The notes beneath the pieces were generated by a model. That model saw nothing but the letters and a program-made list of their open reading frames with translations, was not told where the DNA came from and made no database searches. Of a stretch of 64,000 nt of DNA, positions 25,172 through 33,606 are shown piece by piece (position 1 is the first letter of the stretch; every line of letters starts with the position of its first letter). Source of the DNA: Desulfurispora thermophila DSM 16022 (GTDB taxonomy: Bacteria > Bacillota > Desulfotomaculia > Desulfotomaculales > Desulfurisporaceae); the NCBI RefSeq assembly GCF_000376385.1, contig NZ_AQWN01000007.1, positions 124,001 through 188,000 on the forward strand. Reading direction: 5' to 3'. The position numbers were made by a program, and so were the translations under genes.

Positions 25172-25804
25172 ATGGGCAAATATTCTCAACTGGCCGATCT
25201 GGTGCTGAAAGGCGACCAGCCGCAGGTGGAGCAGGTGACCCGCCAGCTGCTGGAGGCGGGCGAGGACCCGCTGCAGATCATCAACGAGGGGCTGATTGCC
25301 GGCATCACCGAGGTGGGCGTGCGCTTTAAAGAAGGCGAACTCTTTGTGCCCGAGATGATGCGCTCGGCCAAGGCCATGAAGGCGGGCATAGAAATATTAA
25401 AACCGGCCATTGCCGGCAGCGACATCCCCAGCGCCGGCAAGGTGGTCATGGGTACCGTGAAGGGAGACCTGCACGATATCGGCAAAAACCTGGTGATCAT
25501 GATGCTGGAGAGCAGCGGCTTTGCCGTGGTGGACCTGGGCATCGATGTGCCCGTGGAGAAATTCATCGCCGCGGTGCAGGAACACCGGCCGCAAATCGTG
25601 GGTATGTCGGCGCTTTTGACCACCACCATGCCCGTAATGAAGCAGGTGATTGACGCTTTAAGCCGGGAAAACCTGCGGGAAAATGTCAAGGTGCTGGTGG
25701 GCGGCGCGCCGGTTTCGGCGGAATTTGCCCGGGAAATCGGGGCGGACGGCTACGCTCCCGATGCGGCCAGCGCCGCCGAGCTGTGCAAGCAAATGGTGGG
25801 TTAA
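25172..25804 (+). CDS. Methyltransferase-cognate corrinoid protein (MtbC/MtgC type)
   Basis: A 210-residue two-domain cobalamin protein: an N-terminal helical cap (about 1-85) and a Rossmann B12-binding domain (about 90-210). The base-off/His-on motif D-x-H-x2-G is present as Asp99, His101, Gly104 in GDLHDIGKN. It accepts the methyl group from the MttB homologues and hands it to a methyl-THF methyltransferase such as that at 4861. ATG 25172 is 8 nt after AGGAGG; ATG 25169 is possible. Confidence 0.93.
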   Translation: MGKYSQLADLVLKGDQPQVEQVTRQLLEAGEDPLQIINEGLIAGITEVGVRFKEGELFVPEMMRSAKAMKAGIEILKPAIAGSDIPSAGKVVMGTVKGDLHDIGKNLVIMMLESSGFAVVDLGIDVPVEKFIAAVQEHRPQIVGMSALLTTTMPVMKQVIDALSRENLRENVKVLVGGAPVSAEFAREIGADGYAPDAASAAELCKQMVG

Positions 25805-25838
25805 AGGGGAGTTTCGTGGCAGTCTGTAAGGGTGACAG

Positions 25839-25871
25839 GGGGGCGCTGCAAAGTGCGCCCCCTTGCTTTTT
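25839..25871 (+). terminator. Intrinsic terminator after the corrinoid protein gene
   Basis: GGGGGCGC (25839-25846) pairs with GCGCCCCC (25855-25862), followed by TTGCTTTTT. Ends the mttB operon before the convergent diguanylate cyclase gene. Confidence 0.85.
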
Positions 25872-25900
25872 GGGATGCCGCTGGATTATGGAATATGTTG

Positions 25901-27523
25901 TTAGCCATTTGACTGGTCGCAATTGGGCCGGGCTTTGGTTATGGCCTGGCAGAGGAGGGGCCGGGTTTTTTCCCGCTGCTGTATTTTTTGGGCGTACATG
26001 GCGGCATCGGCTTCTTTCAATGTTTCGTTGAGCGTTTTAGAGGGGTCGGGACTGGTGGCCCAGCCGATGGACAGGAAGACCGGCAGAGCGGGATCGCTGT
26101 TGTTATAGGCAGCCAGGTGTTTATGCAAACGCTCCACAATGACCTGCGCCGCCTTTGCATCGGTGTCCGGCAACAGGGCGGCAAACTCGTCACCGCCGAT
26201 GCGGGCCAATATGTCCGAACTGCGCAGTGCTGCTTTCAGCTGTCCGGCACAGGCCCTGATCAACTCGTCGCCCCGGTCGTGGCCCAGGCTGTCGTTGACC
26301 AGTTTCAGGCCGTCCAGGTCGGCCAGCAGCACGGTGATGGGGTAATCGCGGCTTTTTTCCAGCCGGGCCATTTCGGCCTGGAAAAAGGCCCGGTTGTAAA
26401 GGCCGGTCAGCACATCGTGCATGCTCAGGTAGCGCAGCTGCTCTTCGTAGCGGCGGCGTTCGGTGATATCCAGCGTGGCTTCCACGGCGCCCGTAACATT
26501 GCCCTGGTTATCGAAGACGGGCGAGGCGTTGATGCTCAGCCAGCGTCCGTCGGGTGTTTCCAGTTCGCCGGTATAGGGCTGGCCGCTGGTCATGGCCCGC
26601 TGCACCGGACAGCCGGCGCAGGGCTGGTCCTGGCCGAAGCGCACTTCGTAGCACTTGGCCCCCATCAGCTCCAGCACGCTTTTGCCCACGGCCTGGGCGG
26701 CGGTTTTGTTGGCCCAGATGATGTGCAGGTCGCGGTCCACAAAGATGACCATTTCGGTCAGGCTGTCCAGGATGAGGTTTTTCTCCGCCATCAGGCGGGA
26801 GAGTTCCTCCTCCAAAATCTTGCGCGGTGTGATGTCGGAAATAAAGTGCAGGTGGGCCGTACCTTCTTCCCAGCCAATCACGGTGGAGTTGGCTTCCAGC
26901 CACCTTTCCCGGCCGTCGGCCGTGCGGGAGCGGAAGGGGTGTGCTCGGGTGATGCCTCCCTTTTCGGTCAGAGCCAGGCAATATTCGTGCATGGCGGCCT
27001 TGTCCTGGGGGTGAACCAGCTCCAAAAAGGTCTGGTCGGTTTTGTCCTGTGGGCAGCCCAGCATGCCCGCGGCAGCCGGGTTGGCGTACTTGATGACACC
27101 GTTTTGTACCACCACTATGCCCTCGGCCATGTTGTCCAGTATAGCGTTGTGTTTTTGTTCCTGGTGCTCCAGCTCCTGCCGGTGCCGGGCCAGCTTTTCC
27201 AGCAGATCGTTCATTTCCCGGGATAACCGGGCCAGTTCATCCCCGCCGGGCAGCACCGGTATGCCGGCTGGCGGTGAGTTACCGCTCTGGTGCAGGGCGG
27301 CGGTGAGACGATTCAGGCGTGCCAGACAGGTGTGGTTAAGCCAGAAAATGGTTAAGACAAAGGTGAGCAGTGTGGTTAGGAAAAGCCCCAGAGCAAAAGT
27401 GGTCTCTTTTGCCATACCTGCCAGCAGATTTTTTGTGAATAGATGCAGTAATAACCAGATGAGCAGGGCGGAAAAAGCGAAAATGCCGCTTAAAGTCAGC
27501 AGCAACTTGGTTTTCAAAGACAT
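25901..27523 (-). CDS. Membrane-anchored PAS-PAS diguanylate cyclase
   Basis: A 540-residue protein: two N-terminal transmembrane helices (about 6-28 and 43-62), a HAMP-like linker, a PAS domain (about 120-235), a second PAS (about 245-365) and a GGDEF domain. The active site is intact (ARIGGDEFAALL) and an RxxD product-inhibition site (RSSD) lies five residues before it, so it should make c-di-GMP with feedback control. The second PAS has a Cys-rich insert (KCYEVRFGQ then PCAGCP) that may bind a metal or redox cofactor. Convergent to the corrinoid gene. Confidence 0.92.
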   Translation of the reverse strand: MSLKTKLLLTLSGIFAFSALLIWLLLHLFTKNLLAGMAKETTFALGLFLTTLLTFVLTIFWLNHTCLARLNRLTAALHQSGNSPPAGIPVLPGGDELARLSREMNDLLEKLARHRQELEHQEQKHNAILDNMAEGIVVVQNGVIKYANPAAAGMLGCPQDKTDQTFLELVHPQDKAAMHEYCLALTEKGGITRAHPFRSRTADGRERWLEANSTVIGWEEGTAHLHFISDITPRKILEEELSRLMAEKNLILDSLTEMVIFVDRDLHIIWANKTAAQAVGKSVLELMGAKCYEVRFGQDQPCAGCPVQRAMTSGQPYTGELETPDGRWLSINASPVFDNQGNVTGAVEATLDITERRRYEEQLRYLSMHDVLTGLYNRAFFQAEMARLEKSRDYPITVLLADLDGLKLVNDSLGHDRGDELIRACAGQLKAALRSSDILARIGGDEFAALLPDTDAKAAQVIVERLHKHLAAYNNSDPALPVFLSIGWATSPDPSKTLNETLKEADAAMYAQKIQQREKTRPLLCQAITKARPNCDQSNG

Positions 27524-27604
27524 GTAAAGCGCTCACTTTCTTCATTGGTTGTTTTCCTTAACGGAAAATGCGCAGCCTGTTTGTCCGGGCGGGGCCTTGC
27601 TTGT

Positions 27605-28198
27605 TTATTCGATCCGGCACTCGCGGCGGGGGACAAAGCCCAGTTTGTCCTTGACCTGCTGGATGCGGCTGGCCAGATCGCCCGTGATCACTGTGTAGGG
27701 CACGTTCATCATGTCCAGAAAGCTCTTGATTTTTTGATCCACAACGGCGGCCATTTCCTCGTTCTGGTAAATTACCCCGTCGTTGTGCAGGGGGAATTCG
27801 CGGGGAATATAAAAAATCTCGTATTCGGGCAGGTCCTTCATGGCCCATTCGTAGAGTTTCATCAGGGCGTAAACCTGCTGCCGGCTCTTGAAGTCGCAGA
27901 GCAAGAGGCCGTAGACGTAGTTTAATATGGTGGCGTTGTCGCAGAAAATGATGTCGCAGTGGGACAGCTCGGCCTCGGATTGTTTCTGGCCCTCGTAGAG
28001 CAAAAACTGTTCGAAAATGGTGCGGGGCGGGCCGTAACGGATGATGTAGCTGCGGGCGAAGTCCATGCAGGAGGAAGAAAGGTAACCGGCCATGCTGAAA
28101 TCCACATCCAGCTGCTTAATCAGCGTGGTCTTGCCCGTGCCCGGGCCGCCCAGAAAGGCACATTTGGTAGGTTTGCCGGTCCGGCACTGCATGTTCAT
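27605..28198 (-). CDS. P-loop AAA-type ATPase/kinase-like protein
   Basis: A 197-residue single-domain P-loop protein with Walker A GGPGTGKTT near residue 18. The second Asp-rich strand DIIFCDNA is the likely Walker B. It resembles the NadR C-terminal kinase-like / AAA_28 group, in which the substrate is often not known. ATG 28198 has AAAGGAGG upstream. It follows nothing obvious on the minus strand; 80 nt ahead of the diguanylate cyclase start, so the two may be cotranscribed. Confidence 0.75.
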   Translation of the reverse strand: MNMQCRTGKPTKCAFLGGPGTGKTTLIKQLDVDFSMAGYLSSSCMDFARSYIIRYGPPRTIFEQFLLYEGQKQSEAELSHCDIIFCDNATILNYVYGLLLCDFKSRQQVYALMKLYEWAMKDLPEYEIFYIPREFPLHNDGVIYQNEEMAAVVDQKIKSFLDMMNVPYTVITGDLASRIQQVKDKLGFVPRRECRIE

Positions 28199-28402
28199 TA
28201 AACACGATCCTCCTTTGGGTGTGGCTGGCAGTATATTCTACAAATTTCGACAAAATATTCGGCAATAAGACCGGTGTTAAATAGCACTATTTCCGGTGCA
28301 TTATTATTCGCTGTCTGAGGCCAAAAACCTTTTCACATTTTCCCCGTTCTTGAATATATTTACTAAGGTAGTGAACCGGATGGCCGGGAGGGGGAAAGCT
28401 TT

Positions 28403-28963
28403 ATGTGGGAAGAATTGCTGGGCAAGGTGCTGGCGGGGAAAGAAGAGCGGGAGCAGGCCCTTTTAATGTCGCTGGCCAACCTCTTTGCCCTGACAGGGGT
28501 GTTGAGCAAACTGACCGGGGTGACGGCAGGTGCGGGCAGTGAGGTGGGGCAGGGGGGGTTGGAGCCGCTCTTGTTCCACCTGCTTGAGCAGCGGCGGGCG
28601 GGGGGAGGAGAGCCGGGTATGCCTTTGGATCCGGCCTGGCTGGTTAAGCTTCTGGCCGGCCATTTGCCGCCGCAGCAGGCCGCTTTGCTGGGGATCTTGA
28701 GCAGTTTGTGGGGCGGTGCGCCGGGGACGGCGGCGGAAGCAGAGGTGCGCCGGACGAGCATGTCCGCGCCACCGGTCCGGGATGCGGCGGTCGGGTCTGC
28801 TGTTCGGCAGCGGACCGATATGCGGAGGGCGGTCGAGGCCGGGGCGAACCAGGGCTCTGTTCAGCCCGATATTGCAGCAGGCCGCAGGCCGGGTGGCAGA
28901 AACAGAGTGCTCTGCTGGGATCCGCGCCTGGCGGGAAATGCGCGTAATAATAAACAGGGATAA
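28403..28963 (+). CDS. Hypothetical protein, Leu/Ala/Gly-rich
   Basis: A 186-residue protein with no family recognised. The first 110 residues are helix-forming (WEELLGKVLAGKEEREQALL, PAWLVKLLAGHLPPQQAALL); the tail is low-complexity, Arg/Gly/Ala-rich and looks disordered. ATG 28403 follows GGAGGGGG, and a strong terminator hairpin comes directly after the stop, which supports a real gene. Its helical part may form a small bundle; no signal peptide or membrane segment. Confidence 0.55.
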   Translation: MWEELLGKVLAGKEEREQALLMSLANLFALTGVLSKLTGVTAGAGSEVGQGGLEPLLFHLLEQRRAGGGEPGMPLDPAWLVKLLAGHLPPQQAALLGILSSLWGGAPGTAAEAEVRRTSMSAPPVRDAAVGSAVRQRTDMRRAVEAGANQGSVQPDIAAGRRPGGRNRVLCWDPRLAGNARNNKQG

Positions 28964-28973
28964 TGCACAAACT

Positions 28974-28999
28974 ACCCCCGGAAAAACTTTTCCGGGGGT
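28974..28999 (+). terminator. Strong hairpin after the hypothetical gene
   Basis: ACCCCCGGAAAA pairs with TTTTCCGGGGGT over 12 bp with almost no loop, then GTTGCTTTT. Acts as terminator of the gene at 28403 and overlaps the proposed start of the next gene. Confidence 0.7.
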
Positions 29000-29249
29000 G
29001 TTGCTTTTGCCTTTTGCTACAGCCAGCTTTAGTGTGGGTGGCCTGTTTGACAGCCAGAATCAGGCGGAAATAAAGGACGTTCTGCAAGACATTGATGGAG
29101 TACAAAAAGTTAATGTCGATTTGCAGGAGAAAAGGGTGGACGTAACCTTCGACAGCACGGTTTTGCCCGCTGATTATCTGGCCCGTACGCTAAATTCGCT
29201 GGGGTACTCGCCGTATGTGGATATTGAGCAGCAAGGTGGTGGTTGCTGA
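28998..29249 (+). CDS. HMA-like (heavy-metal-associated fold) small protein without CxxC
   Basis: About 83 residues. EIKDVLQDIDGVQKVNVDLQ followed by EKRVDVTFD and YLARTLNSLGYSPYVD follows the beta-alpha-beta-beta-alpha-beta pattern of copper-chaperone domains. The metal-binding MxCxxC loop is replaced by SVGGLFDSQN, but the tail ends in GGGC. Start is unclear: GTG 28998 lies in the hairpin above, GTG 29034 would remove the first strand. Probably a divergent or degenerate HMA protein. Confidence 0.55.
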   Translation: MLLLPFATASFSVGGLFDSQNQAEIKDVLQDIDGVQKVNVDLQEKRVDVTFDSTVLPADYLARTLNSLGYSPYVDIEQQGGGC

Positions 29250-29288
29250 ACGGACAAATAATGGTGGAGAGGACGGGGGCTGTAAGCA

Positions 29289-29735
29289 ATGACGGACAAT
29301 TTGCCGGCCCTGCTGATTGCCGCTGCTTCCGGTGTTTTGATGGCCTGGCAGGGAACCTTCAATGCGGTACTGGGTAAGAGAATCGGTCTTTTGGAGACCA
29401 CTTTTGTGGTGCATATCACCGGTCTATTGCTGGTCAGCTTGCTCCTGTTTGTTTTACGCCTGGGCAGCGGCCGGCTGTCCCAGCTTTTTGCCGCCCCCTG
29501 GTATACACTGCTGGGCGGTGTGCTGGGGGTGGGGATAGTTTACCTGGTGGCCTTGAGCATACCGCGGGTGGGCGTGGCACCGGCCACTACGGCCATTATT
29601 CTGGGCCAGGTTTTTACGGCCGGGCTGATTGATCATTTCGGGTTTTGTGGTGTGGATAAACTGCCCTTTTCCTGGTGCCGCATTGTGGGTACTCTTTTGA
29701 TGGCCCTGGGGGCGTATTTTTTATTGAAAAAGTGA
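29289..29735 (+). CDS. DMT-superfamily membrane protein (DUF606/YdcZ type)
   Basis: A 148-residue protein with five hydrophobic segments, matching the DUF606/YdcZ half-size drug/metabolite transporter family (SGVLMAWQGTFNAVLGKRIG, then VAPATTAIILGQVFTAGLID). ATG 29289 is 11 nt after a GGGGGC stretch. Forty nt after the HMA-like gene. Substrate unknown; such proteins usually work as dimers. Confidence 0.8.
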   Translation: MTDNLPALLIAAASGVLMAWQGTFNAVLGKRIGLLETTFVVHITGLLLVSLLLFVLRLGSGRLSQLFAAPWYTLLGGVLGVGIVYLVALSIPRVGVAPATTAIILGQVFTAGLIDHFGFCGVDKLPFSWCRIVGTLLMALGAYFLLKK

Positions 29736-29737
29736 GG

Positions 29738-30340
29738 TTAAGGCAGACGGATTTTTTGCCCCGGGTAAATCAAATGAGGGGTGGGCAGCTGGTTTAAGGC
29801 CAAAAGCCGGTCCAGCTCGATGCCGTAGCGGCGGGCAATCGCCCACAGTGTATCGCCCGGCCGGACAACATGGTATCGCTCGGTGGGGGCCGTGGTTTCC
29901 GGAGCGGGGTCGGGGAGGGCGTTGTCCAGAGGTGGGGAACCGGCAATGGGCGCAGGGGCCGGTTGTGGCTGCTCTGCCGCCACAATAATTACCGGTGTGC
30001 CTACGGGTACCTGCGGGAACAGGGACTCAATGTCCCGGTTGTGCATGCGGATGCACCCTTTGGAGGCCATGGTGCCGATGGAGGCCGGGTTGTTGGTGCC
30101 GTGAATGCCGTAATTGCCGCCGGGGATATTTAAACCCATCCAGCGGCTGCCCAGGACACCGCCGGGATTGACAACCTTGTTCACGATCCGGTAGTGACCG
30201 GTGGGGGTGGGGGTAGCCGGCTTGCCCACGGCCACGGGATAGGTGGCCTTGAGAATCCCTCCTGCAAAATATTGCAAGCGGCGTCTCTTGGTATTGATCA
30301 GCAGGTAGGCGCCGCCGGGGGCGGGGGATGTTTGCAGCAT
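29738..30340 (-). CDS. L,D-transpeptidase (YkuD) with C-terminal LysM
   Basis: A 200-residue protein: YkuD catalytic domain (about 10-120) with the active-site block HGTNNPASIG then SKGCIRMHN (catalytic Cys in GCIRM), a Pro-rich linker, and a LysM peptidoglycan-binding domain (YHVVRPGDTLWAIARRYGIE) at the end. It would make 3-3 cross-links or attach proteins to spore or cell wall peptidoglycan. No signal peptide is seen, as in B. subtilis YkuD, which is also LysM-linked. ATG 30340 follows TAGGAG. Confidence 0.92.
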   Translation of the reverse strand: MLQTSPAPGGAYLLINTKRRRLQYFAGGILKATYPVAVGKPATPTPTGHYRIVNKVVNPGGVLGSRWMGLNIPGGNYGIHGTNNPASIGTMASKGCIRMHNRDIESLFPQVPVGTPVIIVAAEQPQPAPAPIAGSPPLDNALPDPAPETTAPTERYHVVRPGDTLWAIARRYGIELDRLLALNQLPTPHLIYPGQKIRLP

Positions 30341-30635
30341 ACAATCATCTCCTAAAAATGGTAATATACCCGGTTAGATGCCGGGCATGCTGTTGCTGCT
30401 TACGGTTGACGCATATCGCTTGGATGGGAAGGGCTGGCGGTAGGGAGCCTTTTTGCTGTGGGGAGTGATGTGCTGTACAGTTATTATATTGCTGCTTTGC
30501 ACTTTTGGTTACCGCTTGTCGCCAATCGCTTTTTCTGGTAATATGCTGAGTATGGATCAAGTGACTGGTTAATCGATAAATGACCCTCTGCCAATGAGGG
30601 CAAACAATATCCTGGTTCAGGGAAGGTGATGCAAA

Positions 30636-30848
30636 GTGGCTGGTAAAGAGATGGTTTGCCGCCAGGAGAAAAACCTGGCCGGTTGCACCTGTACTTACAG
30701 TGCTTGCAACAGGCGGGGCATTTGCTGCGAGTGCGTGGCCTACCACCGCAAAAATGGAGAAATACCGGGCTGTTTTTTCCCGCCCGCAGCCGAGAGGACA
30801 TACGACCGCTCCATTGAGGCGTTTATCCGCGCTTATAGCAAAGCTTGA
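30636..30848 (+). CDS. Small Cys-rich protein (DUF6485 type)
   Basis: A 70-residue protein with seven cysteines, six of them in CTCTYSACNRRGICCEC, followed by VAYHRKNGEIPGCFF, the pattern of a small conserved anaerobe family with an unknown, probably metal-binding, role. GTG 30636 has AAGGTGAT upstream and a clean terminator follows. The preceding gap (30341-30635) contains only AT-rich sequence and a small hairpin. Confidence 0.8.
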   Translation: MAGKEMVCRQEKNLAGCTCTYSACNRRGICCECVAYHRKNGEIPGCFFPPAAERTYDRSIEAFIRAYSKA

Positions 30849-30849
30849 A

Positions 30850-30876
30850 AGCGGCCCGGCTAAAGGGCCGCTTTTT
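30850..30876 (+). terminator. Intrinsic terminator after the Cys-rich gene
   Basis: AGCGGCCC (30850-30857) and GGGCCGCT (30865-30872) form a perfect 8-bp stem followed by TTTTT. Confidence 0.88.
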
Positions 30877-30902
30877 GGCATATAGTAAATATGGGGTTGC
30901 AA

Positions 30903-31055
30903 TCAGGTGCGCGGTGCAAAGGTGTTGCAGGCGGTCTCATCGCTGCAGGTGGGCCGCCTGGTGCGGCTGGACATTACCTCGATCTCTCCGGCGTGGCAGA
31001 TAAAGTCGCGGTTGTGCTTGCACTCTTCCACCTTGCATTTGACCTTGCCGGTCAT
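30903..31055 (-). CDS. DUF1540-like small Cys protein
   Basis: A 50-residue protein starting MTGKVKCKVEECKHN and ending ETACNTFAPRT. The layout CxVxxC ... C ... C-x-TF is that of DUF1540 domains of spore formers, with four spaced cysteines likely holding a metal. ATG at 31055 has a strong GGAGGTGC 8 nt upstream, which decides the strand and start. Convergent with the Cys-rich gene at 30636. No function is known for the family. Confidence 0.75.
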   Translation of the reverse strand: MTGKVKCKVEECKHNRDFICHAGEIEVMSSRTRRPTCSDETACNTFAPRT

Positions 31056-31208
31056 TTTCAGCACCTCCTGAAAAATAAATTTTGCTTCATAAATAGCCTT
31101 TACCGTCCGGCGGGGCGTTATGCTGGCAGGTTTTTACCTGTTTGCAGCCAATATTTACTTAACAATGCCTGATGTTTTTGTCATTTTGTTGAGCTATGGA
31201 GAGATCAT

Positions 31209-32048
31209 ATGCAGATTGTTGCCCGTGCCAAAATCAATCTGGGCCTGGCCGTGCTGGGCCGCCGGGCCGACGGTTTTCATGCAGTGGATATGGTCATGCA
31301 GACCATTAGTACTGGCGATTTGCTCACCATAGAGCCGGCGGAAACCATCAGTGTGGATGTGAGCCGCCCCGACCTGCCGGGCGGTCCGGAAAACCTGGCC
31401 TACCGGGCCGCCGCCCTGCTGCAGAAAGTTTCCGGCTTTCGGCAGGGAGCGCGCATATACATAGAAAAACGCATTCCTCTGGCCGCGGGGCTGGCCGGTG
31501 GCTCGGCCGACGCCGCAGCAGTGCTCAAAGGTCTGAACCAATTGTGGGGGCTGGGCCTTTCTCCGGGCGAATTGATGGAGCTGGGCTCCGCCCTGGGTTC
31601 CGACGTGCCTTTCTGTCTGGTGGGCGGGACGGCGCGCGCCCGGGGACGGGGTGAATTGATTGAGCCGTTACCGCCGCTGGCGGGGCGCGGCGTGGTGCTG
31701 GTCAAGCCTGCTTTTGGCGTGTCCACGCCCCGGGTTTACCACTTTTACGACCAGCTGCCGCCCCGCCCTCCGGCAGGAATAGAACCGCTGGTAGTTGCGC
31801 TGGAACAGGAGGACTGGTCGGGTCTTTGCGCCGCTCTGGTCAATGACCTGGAAAGGGCTACGCTGGCTCTGCATCCCGAAATTGCCGAAATAAAGGAAGC
31901 GATGCTGCGGGCCGGTGCGCCGGGTGTGCTCATGTCGGGCAGCGGCCCCACGGTTTTCGGTTTGTGCGCCGACCGGGATGCCGCCCGCCGGGTGGCGGAA
32001 AAGCTGGATTTGCCGGGGTGCTGGGTGGATGTGGCGGTGACGGTGTAG
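31209..32048 (+). CDS. ispE: 4-diphosphocytidyl-2-C-methyl-D-erythritol kinase
   Basis: A 279-residue GHMP kinase of the non-mevalonate isoprenoid pathway, phosphorylating CDP-ME. Motifs: ARAKINLGLAVLGRRADGFH at the start, the ATP-binding PLAAGLAGGSADAAAVL, and LMSGSGPTVFGL near the end. ATG 31209 is preceded by GGAGAG. Followed by a GntR regulator, as in several Peptococcaceae. A normal length for IspE (about 285). Confidence 0.95.
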   Translation: MQIVARAKINLGLAVLGRRADGFHAVDMVMQTISTGDLLTIEPAETISVDVSRPDLPGGPENLAYRAAALLQKVSGFRQGARIYIEKRIPLAAGLAGGSADAAAVLKGLNQLWGLGLSPGELMELGSALGSDVPFCLVGGTARARGRGELIEPLPPLAGRGVVLVKPAFGVSTPRVYHFYDQLPPRPPAGIEPLVVALEQEDWSGLCAALVNDLERATLALHPEIAEIKEAMLRAGAPGVLMSGSGPTVFGLCADRDAARRVAEKLDLPGCWVDVAVTV

Positions 32049-32133
32049 AGAGTGAAAACTGCGCTAGTGGTAGTATATGGATTATTTGTCTTGACATGTA
32101 TATAAAACCTGAAAAACGGGGAGGTATGTATTA

Positions 32134-32817
32134 GTGACCGAACCCAGACTGGTGCCCATCAAACTGGACAATTACAAGCCGCTGCGGGAAATGGTGTTCG
32201 AATCGCTGCGGGAGGCCATTATTCAGGGCCGCCTCAAGCCGGGCGAGCGGTTGATGGAGATACAGCTGGCCGAGGAAATGGGCGTCAGCCGCACACCGGT
32301 GCGGGAGGCCATCCGCAAGCTGGAACTGGAAGGCTTTGTGGTGATGGTGCCGCGCAAGGGAGCCTATGTAGCGGGCATTTCCGTGAAAGACATTGTGGAC
32401 GTGTTTGAAGTGCGGGCGGCGCTGGAAGCGCTGGCGGCCGGACTGGCGGCCGAGCGGGCCACCGAGGAGGAGCTGGAGGAACTGGAGCGCTCGCTGGTGC
32501 AGATTTCCGAGGTTACCGGTCGGGAAGACATCGACGCCCTTGTGGAAACCGACATCAATTTCCATGAATTGATCTACAAGGCCTGCCGCAATGAGCGTCT
32601 GGTGCAGATTTTGACGCACCTTAAAGAGCAGATCACGCGCTTTCGCACCACTTCGCTTTCCCAGCCGGGTCGCTCCAAGCACGCTGTGGAAGAACACCGC
32701 AAGATTGTGGAGGCCATCAGCGACCGCAATGTGGAATTGGCCAGCACTCTGGCCAGGGAGCATATTGAAAACGCCGAACAAAGTCTCTTAAACGCCATTC
32801 AGGGGGAGAAGGAATAA
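32134..32817 (+). CDS. GntR-family (FadR/FCD subfamily) transcriptional regulator
   Basis: A 227-residue repressor: N-terminal winged helix-turn-helix (LREAIIQGRLKPGERL, LAEEMGVSRTPVREAIRKLE) and C-terminal helical FCD ligand domain with metal-type residues in DINFHELIY and VEEHRKIVEAI. GTG 32134 follows GGGGAGG. It overlaps the next gene by one base (TAATG). Ligand unknown; position in the ispE - glmU cluster suggests a link to cell-envelope or nucleotide-sugar metabolism. Confidence 0.92.
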   Translation: MTEPRLVPIKLDNYKPLREMVFESLREAIIQGRLKPGERLMEIQLAEEMGVSRTPVREAIRKLELEGFVVMVPRKGAYVAGISVKDIVDVFEVRAALEALAAGLAAERATEEELEELERSLVQISEVTGREDIDALVETDINFHELIYKACRNERLVQILTHLKEQITRFRTTSLSQPGRSKHAVEEHRKIVEAISDRNVELASTLAREHIENAEQSLLNAIQGEKE

Positions 32818-33569
32818 TGCTGTCTGCGCTGGTGCTGGCCGGCAGTCTCAACCGGGGACGGCTGCAGGAATGCAGCCGCGAGCCCTACGAAGCCATGATT
32901 TCCATTGGCGGACGGAGTATGGTCTCCTATGTGGTGCAGGCCCTTTTAAACTGTGCCCGGGTTGGCCGTGTGCTGGTGGTGGGACCCGAGATTGCCGACC
33001 TGCCGGACGGGGTGGAAGTGGTGGCGCCGGCCGGTGACTTGCTGGACAACGTGGAAAGGGGAGTGCGGGCTCTGGGCGATGCCGGGCAGGTGCTGCTGGC
33101 TACCTGCGACATTCCCCTTTTGAGCGGGCGGGCGGTGGAAAATTTCCTCTGCCTTTGCCGCCAGCGCCAGGCGGATATCTATTACCCGGTGATTGAAAGG
33201 CAGCTCATTGAAAGCCGGTATGCCGGGGCGGAAAGAACCTATGTACATTTTAAAGAGGGGGATTACACCGGAGGGAATTTAATCCTCTTCGACCCGGCCA
33301 TTTTACCCCGCTGCCTGGAGCGGGGCCGGCAGCTGGTGGCGGCGCGCAAGAGCCCGCTGCGCCTGGCCGGTCTGGTGGGGTGGGGGTTTTTGCTGCGGTT
33401 TTTGCTGCGCCGGATTACGCTGGCCGAGGCCGAGCGCAAGGTTTCACAGCTATTGGGCGTGGAAGGGGCCGTGGTGTTGTGCAGCGACCCGGAAGTGGGC
33501 GTGGATGTGGATAAACCCAGCGATCTGTTGCTGGTACGCCGGGTTTTAAGCCCGGGTCCGGTAAGTTGA
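32817..33569 (+). CDS. MobA-like NTP transferase domain protein
   Basis: A 250-residue nucleotidyltransferase-fold protein. The opening SALVLAGSLNRGRLQE resembles the LAGG loop of MobA/GlmU-type enzymes but lacks the canonical GxGxRM; CDIPLLSG supplies the metal-binding Asp. Late residues (CSDPEVGVDVDKPSDLLLV) fit the family end. Translationally coupled to the GntR gene. Substrate unknown; molybdopterin, sugar or 2-phospholactate types are all conceivable. Confidence 0.78.
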   Translation: MLSALVLAGSLNRGRLQECSREPYEAMISIGGRSMVSYVVQALLNCARVGRVLVVGPEIADLPDGVEVVAPAGDLLDNVERGVRALGDAGQVLLATCDIPLLSGRAVENFLCLCRQRQADIYYPVIERQLIESRYAGAERTYVHFKEGDYTGGNLILFDPAILPRCLERGRQLVAARKSPLRLAGLVGWGFLLRFLLRRITLAEAERKVSQLLGVEGAVVLCSDPEVGVDVDKPSDLLLVRRVLSPGPVS

Positions 33570-33606
33570 CCCCCTGCTGTTATTACAGCCCGGGGGTGTA
33601 TTTTTT
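33569..33606 (+). terminator. Intrinsic terminator after the NTP transferase gene
   Basis: ACCCCC (33569-33574) pairs with GGGGGT (33592-33597), with an inner GCTGT-TATT-ACAGC stem, followed by GTATTTTTT. It reaches into the minus-strand small gene at 33583. Confidence 0.82.

Noticed and set aside
30345-30902. Minus-strand 185-codon frame
   Set aside because: It overlaps the plus-strand Cys-rich gene that has a ribosome-binding site and terminator, and it matches no family.
30891-31172. Plus-strand 93-codon frame
   Set aside because: The minus strand here encodes a DUF1540-like protein with a strong ribosome-binding site.
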